From positions 85,902 to 149,901 of the forward strand of contig NZ_BMQN01000006.1 of assembly GCF_014648135.1 (NCBI RefSeq): 64,000 nucleotides of DNA. Reading direction: 5' to 3'. This DNA is from Deinococcus sedimenti. GTDB lineage: Bacteria; Deinococcota; Deinococci; Deinococcales; Deinococcaceae. The notes under the pieces were generated by a model. It made no database searches. It was not told the DNA's origin and saw only the letters and a list, made by a program, of their open reading frames with translations. The position numbers and the translations under genes were made by a program. Below are positions 9,546 through 18,005 of this stretch, piece by piece (the first letter of the stretch is position 1; the number at the start of each line of letters is the position of its first letter).

Positions 9546-9690
9546 GTGATGCGGGTTCCGTTTGTTCCGTTAACAGATCGGAACACCACCAATCTGTCAA
9601 CTCCACGCCCGGAACCCGCTTTGCTCCTTCTCGCATCCGCTCGGGGTGAAAGTTTTTGCAAACCTTTCACCCGGAGTCCGTCTCAGTCCT
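9546..9690. repeat. Dispersed ~135-bp repeat, copy A
   Basis: Between converging genes, this stretch shares ordered blocks with the reverse complement of 35953-36087: GGTTCCGTTTG, CCGGAACCCG followed by TTTGCTCC, CGCATCCGCTCGG and CCGGAGTCCGT. No open frame lies in it. The right end runs into the 3' end of the DUF427 gene. It resembles the small non-coding intergenic repeats known in Deinococcus genomes. Confidence 0.7.
9640..9676. terminator. Stem-loop between trkH copy 2 and the DUF427 gene
   Basis: Two 13-nt arms (9640-9652 and 9664-9676) pair except for one internal swap, around an 11-nt loop TTTTTGCAAAC. It lies between convergent genes and is part of dispersed repeat copy A. There is no T-run after the stem, so termination is inferred. 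Confidence 0.5.
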
Positions 9691-9967
9691 GGGTAACCTT
9701 CACGCCCTTCCAGAAGGCGACGCGGCCCGCGATCTGCCGGGCGGCGTCCTTGGGTGCGGGGTAGTACCAGGCGGCGTCGGGGTTCTCCTGTCCGTTCACG
9801 TGGAGGGTGTGGTAGCTGGCCTCACCCTTCCAGGGGCAGGTGGTGTGGGTGGTGCTGGGGCGCAGGTACTCGGGGTTGACGCTGCCCGCGGGGAAGTAGT
9901 GGTTGCCCTCGACGACGACGGTGTCGTCGGACTGGGCGATGGTCGCGCCGTTCCAGGTGGCTTTCAT
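9683..9967 (-). CDS. DUF427 domain protein
   Basis: This 94-aa protein consists of a single DUF427 domain. It contains the typical core VVEGNHYFPAGSV (about residues 18-30), the conserved TTCPWKGEASYHTL block with the family's Cys-Pro-W-K-G, and AWYYPAPKDAARQIAGRVAFWKGV near the C-terminus. The biochemical role of the family is unknown. No signal peptide is seen. It stands alone and converges with the trkH pair. The -10 box TAGCGT (9974-9979, minus strand) ends 6 nt before the ATG. Confidence 0.88.
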   Translation of the reverse strand: MKATWNGATIAQSDDTVVVEGNHYFPAGSVNPEYLRPSTTHTTCPWKGEASYHTLHVNGQENPDAAWYYPAPKDAARQIAGRVAFWKGVKVTQD

Positions 9968-10036
9968 GGGTTCACGCTACGGGCGGCGGGCGGGCGTGAC
10001 TGTTGCCGGGCTTGCCGCGTGAGCATTCGGTGAAGG

Positions 10037-10090
10037 TTGACTTTCGGAAGCGCTTCCGTTTTGAATGAAAGCCTACATGAAACGCTTCCA
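10037..10090 (+). promoter_or_regulatory. Amylase promoter with two LacI-type operators
   Basis: A -35-like TTGACT (10037-10042) and a -10-like TTGAAT (10061-10066) flank the perfect 14-bp palindrome CGGAAGCGCTTCCG at 10045-10058. A second, imperfect copy TGAAACGCTTCCA lies at 10078-10090, overlapping the start codon. The sites are 33 bp apart, about three helical turns, and have the central CG typical of LacI-family operators. Confidence 0.7.
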
Positions 10091-13000
10091 TATGGTCGGG
10101 CGCGCGGGCGCCCTGGCGGCCCTCACGCTGTCCCTGTCGGCCTGTAGCCTGTTCAAAGCCCCCTCACAGCCCACGCCGCGCGCCTGGCAGGACGAGGTCA
10201 TCTACTTCGCGATGACCGACCGGTTCGCCAACGGCAACGCGGCCAACGACAACGGCCCGAACCGCGACGCCGGGGACCGCGCCGACCGCACCAACCCCCT
10301 GGCGTGGCACGGCGGGGACTTCGCGGGCCTGAAAGCCAAGATCGACGACGGGTACTTCAAGCGGATGGGCTTCACCGCCATCTGGGTCAGCCCGGTCGTG
10401 CTGCAGGTGCCCGCCATCAACACCGGCAGCGGCCCCAGCCAGGGCAAACCGTTCGCCGGGTACCACGGCTACTGGGCCGAGGACTTCAAGAAGGTCGACC
10501 CGCACTTCGGCACCCTGGACGAGTACAAGGCGCTGATCGACACGGCGCACAAGAACGGCATCAAGGTCATCCAGGACATCGTGGTGAACCACGCCGGGTA
10601 CGGCGCGACCCTCACCAAGACGAACCCCGACTGGTTCCACACGAAGGCGGACTGCGACGCGTCGAGCAACAAGACCACCGACTGCGACCTGGCGGGTTTG
10701 CCGGACTTCAGGCAGGACCTCCCGGCGGTCACCGCGTACCTGAACGACTTCGTGACGTACTGGCGCGGCGCGACCGGCATCGACGGGCTGCGCATCGACA
10801 CCATGAAGCACGTGCCCGACGCGTACTGGACGCAGTTCTTCAAGGCGGGCGGCGTGGGCGACCCGGCGAAGATCTGGTCGGTCGGTGAGGTGTTCGACGG
10901 GAACCCCGCCTACCTCGCGCGCTTCATGAACGACCTCGGTTCGCCCAGCGTGTTCGACTTCGCGCTGTACTTCTCGTTCAAGGATCAGATGAGCAGCGCG
11001 GGTGGGAACCTGGACCGCATGGCGGACGTGTTCGCGCAGGACGGCGTGTACCGCGACCCGACCCGCCTGACGACCTTCGTGGACAACCATGACGTGCGTC
11101 GCTTCGTCACCGAGGTGACCGAGCGGGGCGGCAGCGCCGCGCAGGCCGCCGAGCGGCTGGACATGGCGCTGTCCACCATGTACTTCTCACGCGGGACGCC
11201 CAGCGTCTGGCAGGGCACCGAGTACGCCCAGCCCGGCAAGGGTGATCCCTACGACTACCCGCTGGGGCAGGGCAACCGCGAGGACATGGACTTCACCCGC
11301 CTGGTCGGCAGCACGCTCGACGAGCGCCTGGGTGCTCTGGCCTCCGCGCGCGGCAAATACCGCGCCCTGACGCGCGGCGCGCAGCAGGAACTCTGGCGCC
11401 CGAACGGCGGCGCGCCCGTCCTCGCCTACCGCCGCGTGATCAGCGGCGTGCAGGGCGTGGCCGGGCAGCCCGTGGTGTTCGTCGTGAACAACGGCGACAC
11501 GGAACTCGATCTGGGCAGCCTAAGTGGCGGCGGGATTCCGCTGCTGGGCACCTTCTCCGGCAGCGCCCTGACCGAGGTGACGGGCCGCGCCATGACCCTC
11601 AGCGTCAGCGGCGGCAAACTGGTGGGCCGCGTGCCCGCCCGCAGCGTCCTGGCCGTCACCGCGCCCGGCGGGTCCGGCGCGGCAGGCACCGTGAACGCGG
11701 CCCTGCCGGAGGTCGCGGGCCTGACCGTGCAGGCCGGAGACAGCGCCGCGCAGCTGACCTGGACGCCGAGCACCGACGCGAAGGTCGCCGGGTACCGCGT
11801 GTACGTGAAGGCGGCGGGCGGCACCGAGCGCCTCGTGAACTTCGCGCCCATCCCGGCCGCGCAGGGCAGCTTCCTGGTGCGCGGCCTGACGAACGACGTG
11901 ACCACCACCTTCCGCGTGGTGACGGTGGACAGCGCCGGAGCCGAGAGCAAGGGCGTGAGCGCCACCGGCACGCCGAGCAGCAAGAACACCGCGAAGGTGA
12001 CGTTCACCGTGGACGCCCGCACGCAGGGCAACGGCCCCATCGAGTTGCGCCGCTTCGACACCGGCAGCCAGGTCGAGTACCCCATGACGCAGGACACGCC
12101 GGGCGTGTGGAAGACCAGCATCGACCTGCCGCTGTTCCGCGAGGTGAAGTTCAAGTTCGGGAACGACAGTGCGGGCGCGAAGAACGGCGGGTACGAGGCG
12201 CCGGGCCAGGGTGACCGCGCGTACGTGGTCGGCACGAACGGGAACGCCTACAGCGGCACGTACGACTTCACCGAGCAGCCCGTCCCGGCCGCCACGGTGA
12301 CCGGGCGTGTCACGGGCGGCGGGCAGAACCTGGGCGGCGCCCTGGTGGAGGCGACCAGCGCCGACCCGGCCCTGAACTACGCGATCACCTTCCCGGACGG
12401 CACGTACACCCTGCGCGTCCCCGCCGGGGCGCAGACCCTCAAGGCCAGCGCCGGCGGGTACCTGGACGGCACGCTGAACGTCACGGCACCCGCGCAGAAC
12501 GCGAACATCGACCTGGCACGCGATATCCGCACGAAGTACACCATCGACGGGAACCTGAGCGACTGGACCGCGCCCACCGTCAGCGTGCAGAGCCCCGCCG
12601 AGGGGACCTTCGGCCCGAACAACAACTGGCTGACCCTGCGGGCCGACAGTGACGCGGACTTCCTGTACCTCGCGTACACGTACCGCGTGGACGGCAACAG
12701 CGCGATCCTGTACCTGGACACCGCGCCCGGCGGTGCGAAACAGGCCGATCAGTTCGACGCCTGGAAGCGCGCCGCGACCTTCGGCGGGCAGGTGGACGGC
12801 GTGAACGCCTTCATCGCCCGCTACGGCACCAAGAAAGCGCAGCTGCGCCTCGTGCAGAGCGACACGGCCACGCCCGAGGTGAACGCCGCCGACTACCTGC
12901 AGGCCAGCAGCGGGACGGCCCCCGACCAGACGGTGGAACTCGCCATTCCCTGGACGGCGCTGGGCCTGAGCGGGAAACCCACCGCCGGGATCGGCCTGAT

Positions 13001-13139
13001 GGGCGGCATCTTCGGCGGGGACGGCTACGGCGCGGGCGACATCATCCCCGACGCGAAGAGCACCCCGGCGGGTGCGAACAGCACCGACTGCACGCAGCAG
13101 TGCCGCGCGACGTTCACGGGACCCCTCAAACTGCCCTGA
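10077..13139 (+). CDS. GH13 alpha-amylase lipoprotein with C-terminal binding modules
   Basis: This 1020-aa secreted glucan hydrolase has a lipoprotein signal with lipobox LSAC (Cys23), so it is probably tethered outside the cell membrane. The GH13 barrel spans about residues 35-450 and keeps all three catalytic acids: D241 in GLRIDTMKH, E271 in VGEVFDG and D339 in FVDNHDV. After the beta-sheet C-domain come a fibronectin III-like module (about 545-640), a starch-binding-like module (about 645-740), a carboxypeptidase-regulatory-like beta sandwich (about 745-825) and a C-terminal DOMON-like region opening with TIDGNLSDW (about 830-1020). The ATG at 10077 is chosen over 10065, which overlaps the -10 region. 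It probably releases maltooligosaccharides from starch under LacI-type repression. Confidence 0.92.
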   Translation: MKRFHMVGRAGALAALTLSLSACSLFKAPSQPTPRAWQDEVIYFAMTDRFANGNAANDNGPNRDAGDRADRTNPLAWHGGDFAGLKAKIDDGYFKRMGFTAIWVSPVVLQVPAINTGSGPSQGKPFAGYHGYWAEDFKKVDPHFGTLDEYKALIDTAHKNGIKVIQDIVVNHAGYGATLTKTNPDWFHTKADCDASSNKTTDCDLAGLPDFRQDLPAVTAYLNDFVTYWRGATGIDGLRIDTMKHVPDAYWTQFFKAGGVGDPAKIWSVGEVFDGNPAYLARFMNDLGSPSVFDFALYFSFKDQMSSAGGNLDRMADVFAQDGVYRDPTRLTTFVDNHDVRRFVTEVTERGGSAAQAAERLDMALSTMYFSRGTPSVWQGTEYAQPGKGDPYDYPLGQGNREDMDFTRLVGSTLDERLGALASARGKYRALTRGAQQELWRPNGGAPVLAYRRVISGVQGVAGQPVVFVVNNGDTELDLGSLSGGGIPLLGTFSGSALTEVTGRAMTLSVSGGKLVGRVPARSVLAVTAPGGSGAAGTVNAALPEVAGLTVQAGDSAAQLTWTPSTDAKVAGYRVYVKAAGGTERLVNFAPIPAAQGSFLVRGLTNDVTTTFRVVTVDSAGAESKGVSATGTPSSKNTAKVTFTVDARTQGNGPIELRRFDTGSQVEYPMTQDTPGVWKTSIDLPLFREVKFKFGNDSAGAKNGGYEAPGQGDRAYVVGTNGNAYSGTYDFTEQPVPAATVTGRVTGGGQNLGGALVEATSADPALNYAITFPDGTYTLRVPAGAQTLKASAGGYLDGTLNVTAPAQNANIDLARDIRTKYTIDGNLSDWTAPTVSVQSPAEGTFGPNNNWLTLRADSDADFLYLAYTYRVDGNSAILYLDTAPGGAKQADQFDAWKRAATFGGQVDGVNAFIARYGTKKAQLRLVQSDTATPEVNAADYLQASSGTAPDQTVELAIPWTALGLSGKPTAGIGLMGGIFGGDGYGAGDIIPDAKSTPAGANSTDCTQQCRATFTGPLKLP

Positions 13140-13153
13140 ACCTCACCAGCAGA

Positions 13154-13185
13154 GAGGGCGTGCCGGTCGAACCTGGCACGCCCTC
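13154..13185. terminator. Intergenic terminator after the amylase gene
   Basis: A perfect 11-bp stem (GAGGGCGTGCC with its complement) encloses a 10-nt loop, 14 bp after the amylase stop and 12 bp from the end of the convergent gene. It may serve both strands. Confidence 0.75.
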
Positions 13186-13197
13186 CTCCTCATTTGC

Positions 13198-13488
13198 TCA
13201 CGCGACTGGCGTCGCCCGCAGGTAATCCAGAATCCCTTCCACATCCGACGGCGCCAGATTCTCCAGCAGCCACCCCGCATCCACCCGCTCCGCCTGCGCC
13301 CGCGCGTTCAACACCTGCGCCAGCACCTCCAGCACCGCGTCCATCAACTCCACCTCACTGCCCCCCTCACCCGCACCCGCCAACAGACGCTCCTCCGAGA
13401 GCGACAACGGCAACCCGGAAAACACCAGATCATTCACCTCGAACGGAGCCCGCTCATTCAACTGCCGACCAAACTTCACCTGAGTCAT
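13198..13488 (-). CDS. Small acidic unknown protein, last gene of the DUF4157 cassette
   Basis: I do not recognise this 96-aa protein. It begins MTQVKFGRQLNERAPFEV, is rich in Leu, Glu and Ala (VELMDAVLEVLAQVLNARAQAE suggests helices) and has no signal peptide or membrane segment. The start at 13488 is supported by a strong Shine-Dalgarno sequence (GGGAGGGG) 7-8 nt upstream; the longer in-frame extension runs into the neighbouring gene. It follows that gene by 16 bp, so it is probably co-transcribed with it and with the DUF4157 protein. A role in export or immunity of the toxin-like protein is possible but unproven. Confidence 0.6.
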   Translation of the reverse strand: MTQVKFGRQLNERAPFEVNDLVFSGLPLSLSEERLLAGAGEGGSEVELMDAVLEVLAQVLNARAQAERVDAGWLLENLAPSDVEGILDYLRATPVA

Positions 13489-13504
13489 ACAAATCCCCTC
13501 CCAG

Positions 13505-14401
13505 TCATGCGCGGGGCAACGGCTGCCCACGCACGAACGCTTCCCTGGCCGCCCGCAACCACGCATTCTCCGGCGCGTCCTGAACCGTCGTCAGGTAATC
13601 CAGCAGCGCGTCATGAATCGCCTGCAACTGCGCCGTGAACAGATTCAACGCGTCCGTCTCCGGCGACACGTAGAACTTATTGCAGATCAGCAGCCGCTCC
13701 CGGTCAATCAGGAAACAGATCTCCCGGTGCCGCAACGCCACCCCGTTGATCAACTCCAGAATCTGCTCCCGGTACTCGTCGTACAGCCCCTCGTAATCCC
13801 GCAGATCATAGGAAATGATGACTGTTTCTGGATCGGCCGTTTTCTGGATTCCGAGGGGAATACCGCCAGTATCAAAGGAAACATAGTGGTCATCCTGACT
13901 GGTGACGCGATCGCCCTTGATATTTTTCATGAAATGCTCGAAGGCTTCCCACGACTTGATATACCTTTTTCCATTTAGATAGGATTTGAAATTGCCTCGT
14001 CTCATCGCGCTCCCACCCTCACCAAAACTTTGTCCAATGTGGAATAGAGCACTATCAATGATTTCAGAAGGAATGCCACTCCCATGGAGAATAATGGCGC
14101 GTTGATTCATAATCCGTCCGGATTTTTGTATTGGTGATACAAAAACATCCCAATCGTTTAAATTTTGGATTGATATATCTGGACAGCTAGACGGAAATTC
14201 AATCGCTAGGCAATTGGATTCGTAATTCGATATTGATATATCAATTCCTGAATATGAAAATATAAAACTATCGCCGCCATCAATCATGTCAAACCCCCTA
14301 GACTTGAGATGACTGACAGCATTATCCAGACAATTGCCAAAAAATTGATCAGGCAGATCTTTAGGCTGCCGAAACATACCTCTAAGCAGTTGATTGAGCA
14401 C
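13505..14401 (-). CDS. Unknown protein downstream of the DUF4157 toxin-like gene; possible immunity protein
   Basis: I recognise no domain in this soluble 298-aa protein. Its N-terminal two thirds (coding bases about 13800-14401) are clearly AT-rich with codons unlike the neighbourhood, whereas its C-terminal third (ICFLIDRERLLICNKFYV onward) has ordinary high-GC codon use. There is no signal peptide. It starts 90 bp after the DUF4157 gene, the place where polymorphic-toxin systems keep an immunity gene, and this position is the only functional hint. The start is GTG 14401, with AGGGG about 8 nt upstream; an ATG at 14377 is an alternative. Confidence 0.65.
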   Translation of the reverse strand: MLNQLLRGMFRQPKDLPDQFFGNCLDNAVSHLKSRGFDMIDGGDSFIFSYSGIDISISNYESNCLAIEFPSSCPDISIQNLNDWDVFVSPIQKSGRIMNQRAIILHGSGIPSEIIDSALFHIGQSFGEGGSAMRRGNFKSYLNGKRYIKSWEAFEHFMKNIKGDRVTSQDDHYVSFDTGGIPLGIQKTADPETVIISYDLRDYEGLYDEYREQILELINGVALRHREICFLIDRERLLICNKFYVSPETDALNLFTAQLQAIHDALLDYLTTVQDAPENAWLRAAREAFVRGQPLPRA

Positions 14402-14490
14402 TCTTTCTACCCCTTATGACTTAACAAGCTCAATGCACGCAACTTTCGACGAGAAATTCAATCTCCTGAGGTACCACAAAACTTACATTG

Positions 14491-17400
14491 CTATTTCTCT
14501 TCCGAGGATGTATTTGCGACCTCGTGAATATCCCCGCCCAGAGTGTTGCCCAAGATGGCGCCCGCCTGTTTGAAAATCAGGTCGTACCCTGCCGCACCGG
14601 GTAGCATGCCTTCTTTGCCAAGAAGTTCCGGGGACACTCCGACGATTCCCTGTAGTGCGGCGTCCCTGTAGGTAGAGGCTTTCCCAAGTTCTTCAAGTGT
14701 AGATTTCGCCGCGCCAGAAATACTGGATTCTGGATTTTTCTGTGTGTTTGTCTTGACATTCTGTGAGAATTTGAGGCCAGCAAACTTCACCAGCTCCTCG
14801 CTTGCACTTCCGGCCAGGGCTCCCGCACCTCCAGCGAAACCACCGGTTGCAAAGGCACTGCGATGGTGCCCCAGCTTCTGTCCGATGGTTCCAGCGACCA
14901 GCCTTGGGCCCATGGTGGCCAGATTGAGCACCTTGCCCGGCAGGGTGCTGGCGTTGCCGAAGGCCACCTGCTTCACTTGCCGCCCGATACCCCGGAAAGT
15001 CTCGCCGTAGGCCGCGCGCCGCAGCTGGGCGTTGGCCTTCCAGGCCGCGGCGATCAGGTCATCGGGCGAATTGGCCTTCAGTTCGTTGAACAGCGCCGTC
15101 TGAAGCTTGCGGGTGCTGGCGCCGGGCATGTTCAGGCGCTGCCGGGCCAGAATCTTGCCCATCGGACCGCTCAGTTGTGCCTTCACGCGCGCGCGGGCCA
15201 CCTGATTGACGGCTTTCTTCAACACGTCCGTTCCGGCCAGCAGGGTCGCGGCGTCCCGCTGTGCCATGCCACGCCAGCCCGCGTTGCCGAGCATGTCCCC
15301 CCGGATACCGGCACGGACTTGCGCCGAGATGGCGCGGTTGTAGGTCTGTACGCCCTGCCGGGTGGCCTGCCAGATGCGAGCAGCATCATGTCTGATCATT
15401 GCGCCGGTCTGCACACCTCGCAAGGTACGAATACCAGCCAATTCGGCTGCATTCCCGATACCCGCGCCGACGTATTTACCGGCTACTTTCAGGCCGCCAC
15501 CGGCGTATTTGGCGGCGCTGCCGACGAGGCGACTGGCGGCGCCGCCGACGATACGGGCGGCGGGGCCGAGGGCGACGCCCAGCGCGCCGTCGATGAGCAT
15601 GGTGGTGGGGGTGATGCCGTGGGTGAGTTTGCGTCCGGCGTACTTGTCATCGCCGGACTCGCGCAGCACGTAGTTCTCGGCCACGCTTCCGGCGACGCCG
15701 CTGGCGACTCCGGCGGCGGCCAGCACGAGGGGCAGAGCGGCGCCGCCGGTGCCGACCACGGCGACGACCGCGACGCCTGTGGCGATGGCCGCGCCGAATT
15801 TGGCCAGGGTGGCTTTCCCCTCGGTGCTGTTCATCCACGCCCAGCTTTTCTGAAGGCCCTGGCCGACCTTGCTGTTTTTGGCCTGCTCGAATTTCCTGGT
15901 GGCCCAGGCCATGGCTTCCTTGCTTTTCTGGACGACACTGACCATGGCGTCCCTGCCGAGGCTACTGATGTCGCGGGCCAGTTGCGTGACGGGCAGGGTG
16001 ATGCGCTGTCCGGCCTGCGCGAGTCGGTGGAGTTGCTGGGCGCGGTAGGCGCGATCGGTGGTGAAGCGCTGCAGGTTCCCGCCGACCTTCACGAGCCCGC
16101 TGACCATGGGGGTCTGCGTGAGGCGGGTCAGGGTGGTCTTGCGGTAGGCGGGGTCGGTGGTGAAACTGCGGACGCTGACGCCCAGTTGCCTGAGGTTGTG
16201 GGTGGCGGCGGTGGCGGTGCGTCCGATCCTGCCCAGGGTGGCCTGCGCGCGGGGAGGAAGGCGGCGGGCGGCAGCCTGGAGGGTCTGCTGGGCGACCGCG
16301 CGGGCGCGCTGCGCGAGGCGGGCGCGGCCCTGGGCGGTGCCGAGGGTCTGCGCGGCCTGCCGGGTGCGGGTGGCGGCGGCGGTGATGGCCGTCCGGGCGC
16401 GAGCCGGGAGACTGTTGGCGACCTTGAGGAGCTTCTGCACCTGCGGGGCGCGGCGGACGGCCTGGGTGACCCGGCTGACGGCGGCCTTGACGCGCGTCTT
16501 GCCGTTCTGGATGGCGGTCTGGACACTGCGGCGAATCTGCGTGGGCACGGCGCGTTTGATGGCGTTCAGGGCGGCCTTGCGGGCGGCAGGCTCGCGGACG
16601 GTGCGGATGACCTGCTTAACGGCAGTTTTCGCTTTCTCCTTGAGTTTCCGCAGGTGCTCCAGGGGATTGGCCCAGCGCTGCACGGTGGGCGTGGCGGGTG
16701 CGGTGGGGACTAGGAGGGCCGCGCGGGGCCTGGGCGTGTGTTTCGTGCCGAACTGCGGCCCGCTCTGCGCGAGTCTGGCTCCCATGGTGCGCGCCTCGGT
16801 TTCCAGTCCGGCGTCCGGATCGATGCCCCGCCCGACGCGCCCCTGGCTCTGCTGCACCGTGTGCGTCACCTCGTGCGCCAGCAACTCCAGTCCGCCCCGC
16901 GTGTTCGGATCGAACCGCCCCGACTGGAAGAAGATGTCCGTTCCCGTCGTGAACGCCAGCGCATTCACGCCCTTCGCCAGCTTGTCCGCTTCCGCGTCGT
17001 CGTGAATCCGTACGCGACTCAGGTCATGGTTCAATCCCTGTTCCAGGTGCCGCTGGATCGCCTCCGGGAGCGGGGAACCCGCTCCCCTCCGCGCCTGGAT
17101 GCGCCGCAGCACGGGCTGGGTTGCCTCCGCGTCCAGTTCCGCCAGCTGGCGTTGCAGAGAGGACAGGGTGTCGAAGTTCAGGGCCGCCTGCTCCTGCGCC
17201 ATCTGCCGTTGCAGGGCCTCATCCGTTGCCCGTTGGAGGGGCAGCCTCTCGGCGGCAGGCACCATGTTCAGCACCACGCGGGACACCGGGGCGCTCAGCG
17301 CGTGGCGTTGCAGCGTGGCGAGGTGCTCGCCGTACGTGGCGTACCGGGCGGCGGGTTCACCCCGGTCCATGCGGAAGCCCTGACCCAGGGACTGGGCGAC

Positions 17401-17817
17401 CTGTCGCTGGAGGGTCTGGAAGTCGCCGAAGGTGCGGGGGTCCAAGCGATGTCCCTCGACGCTCTCGGCGCGGTGGCGCATCACGGTCACCCAGTCGGAC
17501 GGCGTGATGGGCCGCGCGGGGACCGGCGTCTGGGCGTGCCGCTGGACGGGCTGGACTTCACCCAGGGCGGCGACCTGTCGCTGCACCACGTCGCGGGCAC
17601 TGGAGAGGCGGGTTTCCTCCTGGCGCTGCAACGTGGCGGCGCGCAGGACGGGCCGGGCGGCCTGACCCTGCGCCCGGACGGACGTACTCAGGAAGCGTTG
17701 CAGCGGCGCGGCCGCACGCTGCGCAGCAGTCTCGGCTGGCTCCGGGCTGGGGCCGAGTCTGGTCCGGTGCGCGGCCCGGCGGTCCGGGGTCCGTGAGCGG
17801 TGCTGGAATTCAGCCAT
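14491..17817 (-). CDS. DUF4157-domain polymorphic-toxin-like / eCIS-effector-like protein
   Basis: This 1108-aa protein has a long Gln/Arg-rich N-terminal region with repeated LQRQ/LQRH motifs (about residues 35-275), then a DUF4157 metallopeptidase-like domain with H315-E-V-T-H319 (LLAHEVTHTVQQSQGR). A very basic, repetitive helical region rich in RxxVRxAP/TxxA follows (about 380-600), then a hydrophobic Gly/Ala-rich stretch (about 660-760) and a C-terminal region ending KQAGAILGNTLGGDIHEV. DUF4157 proteins are often cargo of extracellular contractile injection systems or polymorphic toxins; no eCIS structural gene is present here. The terminal segment (bases 14491-14770) is AT-richer, suggesting an exchanged toxin tip. 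Start: TATCAT ends 7 nt before ATG 17817. Confidence 0.82.
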   Translation of the reverse strand: MAEFQHRSRTPDRRAAHRTRLGPSPEPAETAAQRAAAPLQRFLSTSVRAQGQAARPVLRAATLQRQEETRLSSARDVVQRQVAALGEVQPVQRHAQTPVPARPITPSDWVTVMRHRAESVEGHRLDPRTFGDFQTLQRQVAQSLGQGFRMDRGEPAARYATYGEHLATLQRHALSAPVSRVVLNMVPAAERLPLQRATDEALQRQMAQEQAALNFDTLSSLQRQLAELDAEATQPVLRRIQARRGAGSPLPEAIQRHLEQGLNHDLSRVRIHDDAEADKLAKGVNALAFTTGTDIFFQSGRFDPNTRGGLELLAHEVTHTVQQSQGRVGRGIDPDAGLETEARTMGARLAQSGPQFGTKHTPRPRAALLVPTAPATPTVQRWANPLEHLRKLKEKAKTAVKQVIRTVREPAARKAALNAIKRAVPTQIRRSVQTAIQNGKTRVKAAVSRVTQAVRRAPQVQKLLKVANSLPARARTAITAAATRTRQAAQTLGTAQGRARLAQRARAVAQQTLQAAARRLPPRAQATLGRIGRTATAATHNLRQLGVSVRSFTTDPAYRKTTLTRLTQTPMVSGLVKVGGNLQRFTTDRAYRAQQLHRLAQAGQRITLPVTQLARDISSLGRDAMVSVVQKSKEAMAWATRKFEQAKNSKVGQGLQKSWAWMNSTEGKATLAKFGAAIATGVAVVAVVGTGGAALPLVLAAAGVASGVAGSVAENYVLRESGDDKYAGRKLTHGITPTTMLIDGALGVALGPAARIVGGAASRLVGSAAKYAGGGLKVAGKYVGAGIGNAAELAGIRTLRGVQTGAMIRHDAARIWQATRQGVQTYNRAISAQVRAGIRGDMLGNAGWRGMAQRDAATLLAGTDVLKKAVNQVARARVKAQLSGPMGKILARQRLNMPGASTRKLQTALFNELKANSPDDLIAAAWKANAQLRRAAYGETFRGIGRQVKQVAFGNASTLPGKVLNLATMGPRLVAGTIGQKLGHHRSAFATGGFAGGAGALAGSASEELVKFAGLKFSQNVKTNTQKNPESSISGAAKSTLEELGKASTYRDAALQGIVGVSPELLGKEGMLPGAAGYDLIFKQAGAILGNTLGGDIHEVANTSSEEK

Positions 17818-17829
17818 GAGCGCCATGAT
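17818..17829 (-). promoter_or_regulatory. Leaderless-type -10 region of the DUF4157 gene
   Basis: TATCAT on the minus strand lies 7 nt before ATG 17817 and overlaps the in-frame ATG at 17826. The spacing favours 17817 as the true start. Confidence 0.45.
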
Positions 17830-17896
17830 ACGTGGGACTGCCGCGTTGCTGTGCCGCAGGTCAGCAGCACGGGATTGGTGTTTGGGGAACGTGAAG

Positions 17897-17911
17897 TGTA
17901 CTGTCTGTACA
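17897..17911. promoter_or_regulatory. 15-bp palindrome TGTAC-N5-GTACA between divergent genes
   Basis: A perfect inverted repeat TGTAC-TGTCT-GTACA lies in the 188-bp region between the DUF4157 gene and the DUF47-Pit pair. Its size and symmetry suit a dimeric regulator, but which gene it serves is unclear. Confidence 0.45.
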
Positions 17912-18005
17912 GTGCGGGAGGTGACCACGGTGGCCCTCCCGCTTGTTCTTGACCGCCCGGGCTGACACTCCCATGACATTCGGGTGGAGAATCGGGAGGA
18001 TTGTC

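Noticed and set aside
14863..16713. A 616-codon Gly-rich plus-strand frame opposite the DUF4157 gene
   Set aside because: Gly/Ala/Asp-rich repetition mirrors the basic Ala/Arg-rich coding strand; no start signals and no domain.
13198..17817. A full extracellular contractile injection system or prophage
   Set aside because: Only the DUF4157 effector-like protein is present; no sheath, tube, baseplate, AAA ATPase, integrase or att sites are seen.
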